Assembly: GCF_003243515.1 (NCBI RefSeq)
Contig: NZ_QFRA01000010.1
Location: 1-51,725, forward strand
DNA: 51,725 bases
Source of the DNA: Corynebacterium kroppenstedtii
GTDB taxonomy: Bacteria > Actinomycetota > Actinomycetes > Mycobacteriales > Mycobacteriaceae
Direction: 5' to 3'
Under the pieces are notes generated by a model that was given only the letters and a program-made list of their open reading frames with translations, searched no databases and was not told where the DNA came from. Position 1 is the stretch's first letter. Every line of letters starts with the position of its first letter. Below are positions 27,821-37,400 of this stretch, one piece after another. A program made the translations under genes and the position numbers.

Positions 27821-29128
27821 ATGACAAGCTCACCTCTACGGGCGGTAGATACCCCAAGCGACGACGAATCAGATTCGCCTCTATCCGGCCCCCACCAGCA
27901 CCGACGCACCCCCCTGGTAGGACATGACAGCAGTGGGTGGATCATTGTCGTCGGCGTTGGGGCCGATGGGATGGCCGGTATAGGGGAGCGCGCCCACCGG
28001 GCCATCACGAGCGCTGATGTCGTGGTCGGATCCTGGCGGCAACTCCAACTCGTTCCGGATAGTTGTCAGGCGACAAAGAAACCGTGGCCATCACCGTTGG
28101 TTCCGCACATTGCGGAATTGTTTGACTCCCTCGCGGATCGCCGAGTGGTGGTCTTGGCCAGCGGTGATCCGATGTTTTTCGGCATCGGTACGACACTCGC
28201 GCGGATACTGGGGCCCGATGCGTTCACGGTTATCCCGGCAGCATCGTCGGCAAGTTTGGCATGTGCGCGTTTAGGATGGGGGCTAAATACAACACCAGTC
28301 GTGAGCCTGTTGACCAAGCCCGTAGAAATACTCGGCCCACTATGCGACGACGGAATCCCTTTCCTCGTCCTATGCCGCGATAGCCATTCACCCGCGGATA
28401 TTTGCGACTACCTGTGTTCGCGTGGGCTGGGTGATACACGGGTTGATCTTCTGTCAGATTTGGGTTCGTCACATGAGACTCATACGGTCTCTACGGCGCG
28501 TCAGCCTGAGGCACTCGATGCCCAGTCGAATTTGTGCATTGCGGCAGTTACGCCCATGAAAGTTGGGTTGAGCCGGGCGCCCGGTAGACCGGACCAAACC
28601 TACGCGAATGATGGTCAATTGACTAAATCTGACATTCGTGCGCTGACCTTGGCCGCTCTAGCACCGCACCCGGGAGAGATTCTCTGGGATATCGGTGGGG
28701 GATCGGGATCCGTCAGCGTCGAATGGTGCCGGCTCGCGCGTGACGCAGAGTCCTATGTGATTGAGCACGTCCATGAGAGAGCTGCACGGATTACGACAAA
28801 CTCGCTGGGCTACCCGATCACTGTCGTGCACGGGAAGGCACCTGGGGCTCTTGACGATTTGCCAGCCCCCGATGCGGTTTTCATCGGCGGCGGACTGACG
28901 CACGCTGGGGTCGTCGATCGTGCTTGGGAGGCGTTGCGCCCCGGTGGGCGGTTCGTCGCCAATGCTGTCACGGTGAAGTCGGAGCAGATGGTGGTAGAGC
29001 TTCAGCAAAAGTGGGGTGGCTCGTTAACGCGTTTTGAGGTTTCTCATCATTCAGCCCTGGGGTCGTTTCATGCATGGCGGCCCGCTCTTCCGATTATTCG
29101 TTTCGTAACAACAAAACCGGTGGTGTAG
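27821..29128 (+). CDS. cobL: Precorrin-6Y C5,15-methyltransferase (decarboxylating), CbiE-CbiT fusion
   Basis: CobL methylates precorrin-6 at C5 and C15 and decarboxylates the acetate side chain at C12. The 435-residue protein is the usual fusion. The N-terminal half is a tetrapyrrole methylase (IIVVGVGADG, then LASGDPMFFGIG). The C-terminal half is a Rossmann methyltransferase with the SAM motif LWDIGGGSGSVSVEW near residue 290. The start is uncertain: ATG 27821 lies 13 bases after the pepQ stop, while the frame is open to 27755 within pepQ. It heads a cobL-cobM-cobK run on the plus strand. Confidence 0.93.
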   Translation: MTSSPLRAVDTPSDDESDSPLSGPHQHRRTPLVGHDSSGWIIVVGVGADGMAGIGERAHRAITSADVVVGSWRQLQLVPDSCQATKKPWPSPLVPHIAELFDSLADRRVVVLASGDPMFFGIGTTLARILGPDAFTVIPAASSASLACARLGWGLNTTPVVSLLTKPVEILGPLCDDGIPFLVLCRDSHSPADICDYLCSRGLGDTRVDLLSDLGSSHETHTVSTARQPEALDAQSNLCIAAVTPMKVGLSRAPGRPDQTYANDGQLTKSDIRALTLAALAPHPGEILWDIGGGSGSVSVEWCRLARDAESYVIEHVHERAARITTNSLGYPITVVHGKAPGALDDLPAPDAVFIGGGLTHAGVVDRAWEALRPGGRFVANAVTVKSEQMVVELQQKWGGSLTRFEVSHHSALGSFHAWRPALPIIRFVTTKPVV

Positions 29129-29182
29129 TGCACAGCGGGGATTCCGCTGCTAAATGACTACTGGTTGAAAAGGTGTGTACTC

Positions 29183-29971
29183 ATGACTGTCTATTTCATT
29201 GGTGCCGGGCCCGGCGCGGCTGACTTGCACACCCTTCGGGCGGATTCCCTGATCCGGCGTTGCGAGGTGTGCCTCTACGCTGGATCTATTGTCCCGCCTG
29301 AAGTTCTGGCGCATTGCCCCGAGGGTGCCGATGTTATTAACACTGCCCGGATGCCTCTGGATGCCATCGTGGAGACCATCGCGAAGGCCGATAGCGAGGG
29401 CAAGGACGTTGCTCGGTTGCAATCGGGAGATCCCTCACTCTGGTCTGCTCTGGCCGAACAGGCACGTCGTCTCGTGGAGCGAAATATTGACTATGAAATC
29501 GTTCCGGGGGTTCCGGCTTTTTCTGCCGCGGCCGCGTCGTTGGGCCATGAGCTGACGGTTCCCACCATTGGGCAATCGGTGATCTTGACGAGAATCTCGG
29601 GGCGGGCATCATCGATGCCGGAAGGAGAATCGTTGCCGGAATTGGGCTCGCATGGTGTGACGATGTGTATTCATCTTGCGGCACACGACGCCCAGCGCAT
29701 CAGTGATGAACTCACCCCATCGTATGGTGCCGATTGCCCGGTGGCTGTCGTTGCGTTCGCGTCTCGGCCGAATTAGCGGGTTCTTCGAACGACGCTCAGC
29801 AAACTTCCCGACGATATTGCCGCGGAAGGTATTAAGCGAACCGCGGTCATTATCGTGGGGCAGACGTTGGCCGCAGATGAGTTCCCCGATAGCTTCCTTT
29901 ATTCTGACGACCGTCCCCGTGATGCATACGGACGTACCATCCCCTGTAGCCACGATTCAACCGGCACCTAA
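29183..29971 (+). pseudogene. cobM: Precorrin-4 C11-methyltransferase cobM interrupted by an in-frame amber codon
   Basis: CobM methylates precorrin-4 at C11. The protein starts MTVYFIGAGPGAADLHTL (SAM-binding GAGPGA at 7-12) and has the family segments LQSGDPSLWSAL and VPGVPAFSAAAASLG. Translation from ATG 29183 stops after 197 residues at the TAG at 29774-29776, right after ASRPN. The same frame continues for 64 codons to TAA at 29969-29971 and encodes what looks like the rest of CobM (RVLRTTLSKLPDDIAAEG, AVIIVGQTLAADEFPDSFLY). CobM is normally about 250 residues, so the stop removes the last quarter. A single base change (GAG or CAG to TAG) would explain it. It could be a pseudogene, a readthrough site or a sequence error. 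Confidence 0.9.
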
Positions 29972-30020
29972 TCGTCGGATTAAATTCCCGCTCAATGACT
30001 GTTAAGGACACTGTTCACCC

Positions 30021-30755
30021 ATGCCTTCACCTATGCGCGCTCTCATACTTGGTGGAACCGCTGAAGCTCGAGAACTAGCCACTCTTTTAGTCAACAAAGG
30101 GTGGCATATCACGACGTCGTTAGCTGGGCGAGTGAAACATCCCCGACTTCCCGCGGGGGAGGTTCGTATCGGCGGGTTCGGTGGGCCATCGGGGCTGGCA
30201 CGGTGGATACTTGATGAAAAGGTTGACGTTATTGTCGACGCCACGCACCCGTTCGCCGAGCGCATTAGCACCTCCGCATATGAGGCTGCTCGTGCAACTC
30301 AGGTTCCCTTGTTGGCGCTCCATCGCCCCGCCTGGGAGGAACAGCCGGGGGACCGGTGGATCCACGTTTCCACCATGCGTGAGGCAGCCCAGAAGGCTCA
30401 GCGTTTCGCTCATATATTTCTTACGATCGGCCGGCAGCAGCTCGCTCCTTTTGCCGACGACCCGGATAACCTTTACGTCATTCGCAGTGTCGAACGACCA
30501 TCTGCACCGTTGCCGGCTCGCCACCGCATCATTCTTGACCGCGGGCCCTTCAGCCTCTCCTCGGAGAAAAAGACGCTCATTGACAATCAGATTGATGTTG
30601 TCGTCACCAAGAACTCTGGGGGATCAACCTATCCCAAACTTGAGGCCGCTCGGAGCCTTAATATTCCGGTCATTATCGTTGATCGGCCATTACTGCCGGC
30701 CTCATGGGTTGTGACTTCAGCGGATGAAGCCGTCGAGGCGCTCAGTCGTCTTTGA
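30021..30755 (+). CDS. cobK: Precorrin-6A reductase
   Basis: CobK reduces precorrin-6A (precorrin-6x) with NADPH in the aerobic corrin pathway. The 244-residue protein begins ALILGGTAEARELATLL, the nucleotide-binding signature of CobK/CbiJ, followed by DATHPFAERIS, another family hallmark, and later VVVTKNSGGSTYPKLEAA. A second ATG four codons in (30033) is an equally good start. It runs convergently towards cobJ, with an 18-base gap and no room for a strong terminator. Confidence 0.95.
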   Translation: MPSPMRALILGGTAEARELATLLVNKGWHITTSLAGRVKHPRLPAGEVRIGGFGGPSGLARWILDEKVDVIVDATHPFAERISTSAYEAARATQVPLLALHRPAWEEQPGDRWIHVSTMREAAQKAQRFAHIFLTIGRQQLAPFADDPDNLYVIRSVERPSAPLPARHRIILDRGPFSLSSEKKTLIDNQIDVVVTKNSGGSTYPKLEAARSLNIPVIIVDRPLLPASWVVTSADEAVEALSRL

Positions 30756-30773
30756 TGCCCCTGGCGTGTGAAC

Positions 30774-31553
30774 TCAGTCGTCTGTAGCGGGCGCCTCATA
30801 ATGCCGAGCAGTAAAGATGCGGCGACCGTCGGGCCCCTCGTACACACGTGTTGTCGATGCTCCCACGATCAGCATCGTCCGCATATCCACAACTTCGGGG
30901 TCTAGCTCCGCCAACGTCGTCACGGTCACTGATTCATCTGCAGACCCCACCGCCCGGGCAACGATCACCGGGGTATCCGGCTTCTGAAATTCCAGCACGA
31001 TATCCCGCAAGGCACCGACCTGCCACCGCCGCGACTTCGACGCCGGGTTATAAACAGCAAAGGCCATATCCGCGCCCGCCAAAGCACGAACACGTTTGAC
31101 CACCACATCCCAGGGTTTTAGCCGGTCCGACAGTGACACCATGCCAAAATCGTGGCCCAGTGGTGCTCCCACGCGGCTCGCCACAGCTTGGGCCGCGGTC
31201 ATTCCCGGCACAATTCTCACCGGAACGTCGCGCCATTGATCATCATCGGCCGTCTCTAGAACAGCGGCAGCCATCGCAAACACTCCGGGATCGCCAGAGG
31301 ACACCACGGCCACGCGGCTGCCGCGTCGGGCCATGTCCAAAGCCATGGCCGCCCGAACTGCTTCTACTTTGTTGTCCGAGAGATGCCGTCGCTGGCCTGG
31401 TCTTTCAGGAACACGCTTAACATACGTCGAATAGCCCACCACATCGGTGGCTCGGGCCAATTCTTCCGACGCCTCCGGAGTTATCCACTCCGAGTTGCCG
31501 GGCCCCAGCCCGATAACAACGACCTCGCCCATTGATGTGTGTTCCATTGTCAT
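30774..31553 (-). CDS. cobJ: Precorrin-3B C17-methyltransferase
   Basis: CobJ methylates precorrin-3B at C17 and drives ring contraction. The 259-residue tetrapyrrole methylase shows VVVIGLGPGN (GLGPG at 15-19), VVSSGDPGVFAMAA, PGMTAAQAVASRVGAPLGHDF and AVYNPASKSR. It overlaps the end of cobI by four bases (ATGA). In M. tuberculosis the same two activities are fused as CobIJ; here they are separate but translationally coupled polypeptides. Confidence 0.96.
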   Translation of the reverse strand: MTMEHTSMGEVVVIGLGPGNSEWITPEASEELARATDVVGYSTYVKRVPERPGQRRHLSDNKVEAVRAAMALDMARRGSRVAVVSSGDPGVFAMAAAVLETADDDQWRDVPVRIVPGMTAAQAVASRVGAPLGHDFGMVSLSDRLKPWDVVVKRVRALAGADMAFAVYNPASKSRRWQVGALRDIVLEFQKPDTPVIVARAVGSADESVTVTTLAELDPEVVDMRTMLIVGASTTRVYEGPDGRRIFTARHYEAPATDD

Positions 31554-32329
31554 TTACTTCTTTCCACCGATTCTTCTGTCGTTCGCCGCAATTCGCTATC
31601 AGTCGGTGACGGCACCACAGCGACGGCGAAATACGGCACAGCGGCGGGGTCCACCTCCAGCAGAGGGATAACCTGCTCGCCCTCCATCGTGGCCCGCACA
31701 ACAACATAGGCACGATCAGCCTGACCGGCCCGCACCAGCGCCCGGCGCACCGTCGGAAATGTTCGCCCCAACTTCATAACGACGGCACCGTCGGACTGCG
31801 ATAACCGCTTCACCAGCTCATCTTCAGATAATGTTCCCGGGATAACCCCCAGCGTCTCATCCTTTTCGACCAACGGCCGACCGACGGAGGCTGCGGCAGC
31901 AGTGATCGATGTGACCCCGGGGATAACAGTAGTGGGGTAGCGATCCGCTAAAGCGCGATGAAGGTGCTGGTAGGAGCTATACAGCATGGGGTCCCCGAGA
32001 TTGAGAACTGCAACTGAGCGCCCCTGGTCAAGGTGGTGAGCCAATCGAGCGGTGGCGCTGGCATAAAACTCGCCCAACGCTCCCGCATAGCCACCAGCAT
32101 GGTCAGCGACGCCCGTCGTGACCGGGTAGGTGAGTAACTCCTCGATCTGATCTGGATTTTCACTCGCCAAATACGGAGCGGCAATACTCCGCGCCGTCGA
32201 ATGACCATGCGTGCCAGCATGGAATGCCACCACATCAGCCGATCCAATGATCTTCGCCGCCGCCACCGTGACCAGGCCTGAGTCTCCCGGGCCTAGCCCT
32301 ACACCGTACAAATACCCCGACTCTGTCAC
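31550..32329 (-). CDS. cobI: Precorrin-2 C20-methyltransferase
   Basis: CobI adds the C20 methyl group to precorrin-2, the first committed step of corrin synthesis after the sirohaem branch. Family marks in the 259 residues are YGVGLGPGDSGLVTVAA at the N-terminus, VLNLGDPMLYSSYQHL, and VIPGVTSITAAAASVGRPL. The start overlaps the end of cobH by four bases (ATGA), and its end overlaps the start of cobJ, so cobG-cobH-cobI-cobJ form one tight operon on the minus strand. Confidence 0.96.
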   Translation of the reverse strand: MTESGYLYGVGLGPGDSGLVTVAAAKIIGSADVVAFHAGTHGHSTARSIAAPYLASENPDQIEELLTYPVTTGVADHAGGYAGALGEFYASATARLAHHLDQGRSVAVLNLGDPMLYSSYQHLHRALADRYPTTVIPGVTSITAAAASVGRPLVEKDETLGVIPGTLSEDELVKRLSQSDGAVVMKLGRTFPTVRRALVRAGQADRAYVVVRATMEGEQVIPLLEVDPAAVPYFAVAVVPSPTDSELRRTTEESVERSK

Positions 32330-33084
32330 CGGTCTTCCGCCTCACCCTTGATGACCTCACTCTTCGTCGGAGCATGGGGCTCATCCATGAGCTCATTCCG
32401 CCGGGCCAACGCATTAATCGCAGCACACGTAATCGCAGAACCACCACGACGCCCACGAACAGTAATAAACTCAACGCCCAACGACTCGGCACGTTCCTCC
32501 AGCTCAGACTTCGACTCGGCAGCGCCCACAAAACCAACGGGAATGCCGATAATCACCGCCGGCCGCTTCAGATCAGGACGCGCGGCCAACACATCCATCA
32601 AGTGGAACAACGCAGTAGGCGCATTCCCCACCGCTACCACCGCGCCACCCAACCGATCCGCGCACAAGTCAATAGCCGCCGCCGACCGCGTCGTCGACAA
32701 TTCACGTGCCTTCTCCACAACACCCGGAGTATTCAACAAACACTCCACGTCGTTATCCGCTGGAAGACGCCGACGCGTCACACCACTCCACACCATCCGG
32801 ACATCCGTAAAAACCGGCGCCCCCGACGCCAAGGCAGCACGCCCCACCCGGACAGCGCCGTCGGAAAACACAATATCGTCGGCCAAGGACACATCCCCGG
32901 CAGCGTGAATCATCCGCACCGCCACCGTCTCTTCGTCGGGAGAAAAACGACTCAAATCGCTCTCATCACGAATAATCGCGAACGAACGTCGATAAATATC
33001 ATTCCCCAACGAAACATAGCGATCCCGGCTATACACCGCACCACCAGTCCTCTCCGAACTTGCCGACCCCACGACGTCAGGCAT
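32326..33084 (-). CDS. cobH: Precorrin-8X methylmutase
   Basis: CobH moves the methyl group from C11 to C12 to give hydrogenobyrinic acid. The 252-residue protein has the catalytic histidine H60 in RMIHAAGD, and the typical segments DVRMVWSGV, AVGNAPTALFHLMD, IGIPVGFVGAAESK and GRRGGSAITCAAINAL. The start overlaps the end of cobG by eight bases. Length and motifs are normal, so it should be functional. Confidence 0.97.
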   Translation of the reverse strand: MPDVVGSASSERTGGAVYSRDRYVSLGNDIYRRSFAIIRDESDLSRFSPDEETVAVRMIHAAGDVSLADDIVFSDGAVRVGRAALASGAPVFTDVRMVWSGVTRRRLPADNDVECLLNTPGVVEKARELSTTRSAAAIDLCADRLGGAVVAVGNAPTALFHLMDVLAARPDLKRPAVIIGIPVGFVGAAESKSELEERAESLGVEFITVRGRRGGSAITCAAINALARRNELMDEPHAPTKSEVIKGEAEDR

Positions 33085-34300
33085 GATGAGTCACCTCCGA
33101 CGTCTCATAAACACCATCGCCCTCAGCGAGGAACTCCGTGTAATCCATATTCGGCGCACCACAACGACGCTCACACCCCACAAAATGCACACGCCCACCA
33201 GGCAGGGACCCAGCATTCATAGCCCGCACCGCATCAGAACGAACATCATCACGAGACTTCCGACACTGAGGCAAACCCGTACACGCTGTCACACGAGCCA
33301 ACGGCGACGCCGCATCGAAAACCAAACCGCGGGGAGCCAAAAAACGCACAGCCTCATCCGCCTCAGCCGGGGTCAAATCATGAACCACCACACCATGCCA
33401 ACACGTCACCGTCGAAGGCTTACCCACAGCACCCAACAAACGCGCACACGCCGAATCCATCCGGCCAAAAGGCAACACACAAGCCAAACTCACGCGCCCA
33501 TCATCCTGATCAATCCACCCCATCGGCTGACGCAACCCCAGCTCATTGTCCGCAGACTCCTCATACACCGGAAGCACATCATGAACCGGATCCTCCAACC
33601 CCACAAGGTTCTCACGAGCCCACTGAGAAAGATCCTCAGCCGCGCCGGGAGTCTCCTCGATCCGCCAATTTTTCCCGCGCCGGGCCTGCCATTGGCGCGC
33701 CAACTCAACGACGCTATCGACCACACGCGCCCGGGGGAGTGACCCCACCAGATAATCTCCTCCGATCACGACGTCGAAGAAGTCATGAGCATCTGACGGT
33801 CGCGTCTTCGTCGTCGCGATGACACCGAAATCCGGGCGCTCTGCAATCACGTCGCCACGTCCGTCGTCGAAAGCAAAGAGGGTTCGGCCAGGGAGATCTG
33901 CCGTGTCGTCATGCTGAATGAACTCGCGGTCCACAGCACGGACCAAGGAACGCACGTCGCCGACAGAACCAGATCGCCCTGACAGGGGAGAGGCAAGATA
34001 ATTACGCATCCGGTCATGCCGTGGATATGGCAGCAATCCTGCCTCAGTCACGGCAGAAGCGAAATCATCGACCGATTCCACACCGCGGATCTGGATATTT
34101 CCTCTCGACGTGATGTGGACATCGCCATCCCCCAAGTCGTCAGCCATAGCGCCTAATGCCGTCCATTGGTGCGGCTGGATATAACCGCCGGGGGACCGGA
34201 CACGGCCGATCATCCCGTCGGATGCAGTAAAAAGACGCAATGTACCGGGGCACATGTCTCCCCGATTCCGAGTCGTCGTCTGAGTACCGCCACTGTGCAT
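33077..34300 (-). CDS. cobG: Precorrin-3B synthase (oxygen-dependent), CobG
   Basis: CobG is the iron-sulfur monooxygenase that uses O2 to make precorrin-3B, which marks the pathway as aerobic. It has the sulfite/nitrite reductase ferredoxin-like fold (CPGTLRLF, DVHITSRGNIQIRG, ASPLSG). The 4Fe-4S cysteines appear as ACTGLPQC and VGCERRCGAPN. I chose the ATG at 34300 (407 residues) because a -10 hexamer TACGGT lies seven bases upstream and the family begins near there. The open frame reaches 34555, but that would run antisense through the riboswitch of cobN. Confidence 0.93.
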   Translation of the reverse strand: MHSGGTQTTTRNRGDMCPGTLRLFTASDGMIGRVRSPGGYIQPHQWTALGAMADDLGDGDVHITSRGNIQIRGVESVDDFASAVTEAGLLPYPRHDRMRNYLASPLSGRSGSVGDVRSLVRAVDREFIQHDDTADLPGRTLFAFDDGRGDVIAERPDFGVIATTKTRPSDAHDFFDVVIGGDYLVGSLPRARVVDSVVELARQWQARRGKNWRIEETPGAAEDLSQWARENLVGLEDPVHDVLPVYEESADNELGLRQPMGWIDQDDGRVSLACVLPFGRMDSACARLLGAVGKPSTVTCWHGVVVHDLTPAEADEAVRFLAPRGLVFDAASPLARVTACTGLPQCRKSRDDVRSDAVRAMNAGSLPGGRVHFVGCERRCGAPNMDYTEFLAEGDGVYETSEVTHHA

Positions 34301-34307
34301 GGTTTCT

Positions 34308-34313
34308 ACCGTA
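34308..34313 (-). promoter_or_regulatory. -10 hexamer of leaderless cobG operon promoter
   Basis: On the minus strand TACGGT is followed by seven bases and the ATG at 34300. It would drive cobG, cobH, cobI and cobJ. It lies close to the 5' side of the cobN riboswitch on the other strand. Confidence 0.5.
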
Positions 34314-34344
34314 CCCCGTGCACGCAGCGTCAAAGTATTATGAA

Positions 34345-34480
34345 ACCTCGATGAAAGGTCGTAGCCACCGATAACCAACCCGACCTCTAAGATAGTTGCG
34401 GGAAACGGGAATCCCTCAGGGAGCGGTCGCGCCACTGTCAAGCCAGACCCCGTATATGAACAACGTCCGGCGCGGTATCC
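34345..34480 (+). promoter_or_regulatory. Cobalamin riboswitch upstream of cobN
   Basis: The 192-base gap between cobG and cobN holds the conserved core of a cobalamin riboswitch on the plus strand. A GGGAA element at 34400-34404 is followed by a short hairpin (ATCCCTCAGGGA). Then comes GCGGTCGCGCCACTGT at 34423-34437 or so and the B12-box-like AAGCCAGA at 34440-34447. These match the family pattern of GGGAA, the GCCACTG element and AGCCAGR in order and spacing. The outer limits are estimates. The region just after the core, before the AAAAGGAAA ribosome-binding site of cobN, could mask that site when cobalamin is bound. Control by cobalamin of CobN synthesis is inferred. Confidence 0.8.
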
Positions 34481-34492
34481 GAAAAGGAAAAC

Positions 34493-37400
34493 ATGATTCT
34501 TCTGCTGTCCACTTCTGACACCGATCTGCTTACTGCAAAAGCGGCTAAAGAGCACCCCGACGTGGAGTTCCGCTGGGCTAATCCGGCGCGATTGATGCTT
34601 GACGATGTTGATGCTCTCCTCGGTGGCACACCTATTCCGGGATCCGGTGGGGCTACGGGTTCCCAGCCAGACATCATTATCGTCCGGCTCTTAGGTGGAC
34701 GGCGAGCCTGGGAAGAGGGGCTGAATAAGCTTCTCGCCTCGGGCATTCCGACTATTGCCGTATCGGGCGAACAGACTATGGACGCAGAGCTCACAGAGCT
34801 GTCCACTGCACCATCGAATGTGGTCACAACCGCCCACCGCTATCTTGCTGAGGGCGGGAAAAATAACCTCATCAACCTTCATAATTTCCTGTCCGACACT
34901 CTGCTTCTCACCGGCCTGGGGTTCGACGCCCCAATCCATCTGCCTGAATGGGGAATACTGGAAGGCTGGGAAGATAACCGCGCGGCAGGCCTTCAGTCTG
35001 AGGGGAAGTCTGATACTCGACGCATTGCTGTCTTGTATTACCGTGCGCAACATCTAGCTGGCAATACCCGTTATATCGACGCGCTGTGCGAGGCCATCGC
35101 CGACCGTGGAGCAGTGCCAGTCCCAATTTTCACGGCGTCACTTCGTCAGGCGTCCGATGATCTTCTCCAGTTCCTCGGGACGATGGACACTCTGATCACG
35201 ACGGTTCTCGCGGCGGGTGGAACCAAGCCTGCCACTGCACAAGCCGGCGGCGACGACGGTGCGTGGGATGTCTCTGCATTGGCGGAGCTCGATCTGCCCG
35301 TTATCCAGGGGCTTGCTCTGACCAGTTCGCGCAGCACATGGGAAGACAATGATGACGGCGCCTCGCCATTGGATGTTGCTACTCAAATCGCGGTCCCGGA
35401 GTTCGACGGGCGCATCATCACTGTCCCGTTCTCATTCAAAGAAATTGGCGACGACGGCCTCATTTCGTATAACCCCGATCCGGAGCGGTGCGCCCGACTG
35501 GCGGGCATCGCGGATCGACACGCGGTGTTGCGTCATAAAGCCAATGCCTCCAAACACATCGCCGTGATGTTGTCGGCGTACCCGACGAAGCACGCCCGGA
35601 TCGGTAACGCCGTCGGCCTGGACACTCCGGCCTCCGTGTTGGCGTTACTCCACGCCCTCCACGACGCGGGATACGACCTGGGGGATACGTCCAAGATTCC
35701 CGGCTGGCTTGACTCGGGCAACGAAACCAGCGAGAACTCGGACGCATTTATGCATGCGCTCATCGACGCTGGCGGCCAAGACCCCGATTGGCTCACCGAC
35801 GAGGTGATGGCGGCCAATGAACTTCGCCTCTCAGCAGCCGACTACCAGGAGTATTTCGATACTCTTCCGGAATCCCTCCAGAAGGACATGATTGAGACCT
35901 GGGGAGACGCCCCCGGAGACCTCTACGTCCACCCAGAGACGAAAGACATTTACTTAGCCGGGTTACGCTTCGGGAACATCGTCGTGATGGTGCAACCACC
36001 TCGCGGATTTGGCGACAACCCCGTCGGCATCTACCACGACCCCGACCTGGCTCCGAACCACCACTACCTCGCAGCCTATGAGTGGGTCCGCCGCACCCCG
36101 GACCGTCACGGCTTCGGGGCCGACGCGATCGTCCACGTCGGTAAACACGGCAACATGGAGTGGCTGCCCGGTAAGACCGTCGCTCTCGGACCAGACTCCG
36201 GCACCGACCAGTCCATCGGCGACCTTCCCCTGATCTATCCCTTCCTCGTCAATGACCCGGGAGAGGGCACCCAGGCGAAACGCCGCGCCCACGCCACTCT
36301 CGTCGACCACCTCATCCCACCCATGGCCCGTGCCGAAAGCTACGGGGACATCACCCGGCTCGAGCAGCTCCTCGATGAGCACGCCAACATCGCAGCCATG
36401 GACCCCGCGAAGCTACCAGCTATTCGACAAGAAATCTGGACACTGCTGACCGCGGCAAAAATGGACCAGGACCTCGGGTGGGAGAAACGCCCCGACGAAG
36501 ACGTCTTCGACGACATGCTCATGCACGTCGATGGGTGGCTATGCGAAATCAAGGACGCCCAGATCCGAGGCGGACTCCACATTCTTTCGCATGCGCCCGA
36601 AGGCAAACAGCTCGTCGAAACAGTGCTGGCCATGCTGCGCGCTCGACAAATCTTCGGCGGAATCAACACTCTTCCCGGACTTCGCGAGGCCCTCGGCCTC
36701 AACGAGGACGGTTCGGAAACACGGCACCGCACCGATGACATCGAGAACATCGCGTCGGCACTCGTGACCTCCCTGGCAGACCACAACTGGGACGATAACG
36801 CCGTCGACACGGTCCTGGACGGCATTCGCCGCGATCCCGGGCTCCCAGACAGCGCAGATGTTTCCGTCGTCCGGGACATCCTGCACTTCACCACCACGCA
36901 CATCGTCCCCCGGCTGCGCCAAACAAGCCGAGAACTAGACCAAGTCCTCCGAGCACTCGACGGGAAATTTATCGAATCCAGCCCATCAGGATCACCTCTC
37001 CGCGGGCTCATCAACACCCTGCCCACCGGCCGAAACTTCTACTCCGTCGACCCCAAAGCGATTCCCTCACGCTTAGCCTGGGACACCGGACAACTCCTCG
37101 CCGACAGCCTCATCGAACGCTACAAACAGGACAACGGCGGAAAATACCCCGTATCCGTTGGCATCAGCGCCTGGGGCACCTCCGCCATGCGTACCTCCGG
37201 CGACGACATCGCCGAGGTCTTCGCACTCCTCGGCGTCCGACCGATATGGGACGAAGTATCCCGACGCGTCACACGACTAGAAGTCATCCCGCTCGAGGAA
37301 CTCGGACGCCCCCGGATCGACACCACCGTCCGCATCTCCGGCTTCTTCCGAGACGCCTTCCCCCACGTCGTCGCCCTTCTCGACGACGCCGTCCAAATGG

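Noticed and set aside
30021..30755. CRISPR, tRNA or rRNA genes anywhere in the window
   Set aside because: No regularly spaced repeats, no cloverleaf with a TTC-arm pattern and no rRNA-like stretch were noticed when reading both strands.
32374..33742. Long plus-strand frames antisense to cobH and cobG
   Set aside because: They oppose well-supported cob genes and have Arg/His/Thr-rich shadow composition.
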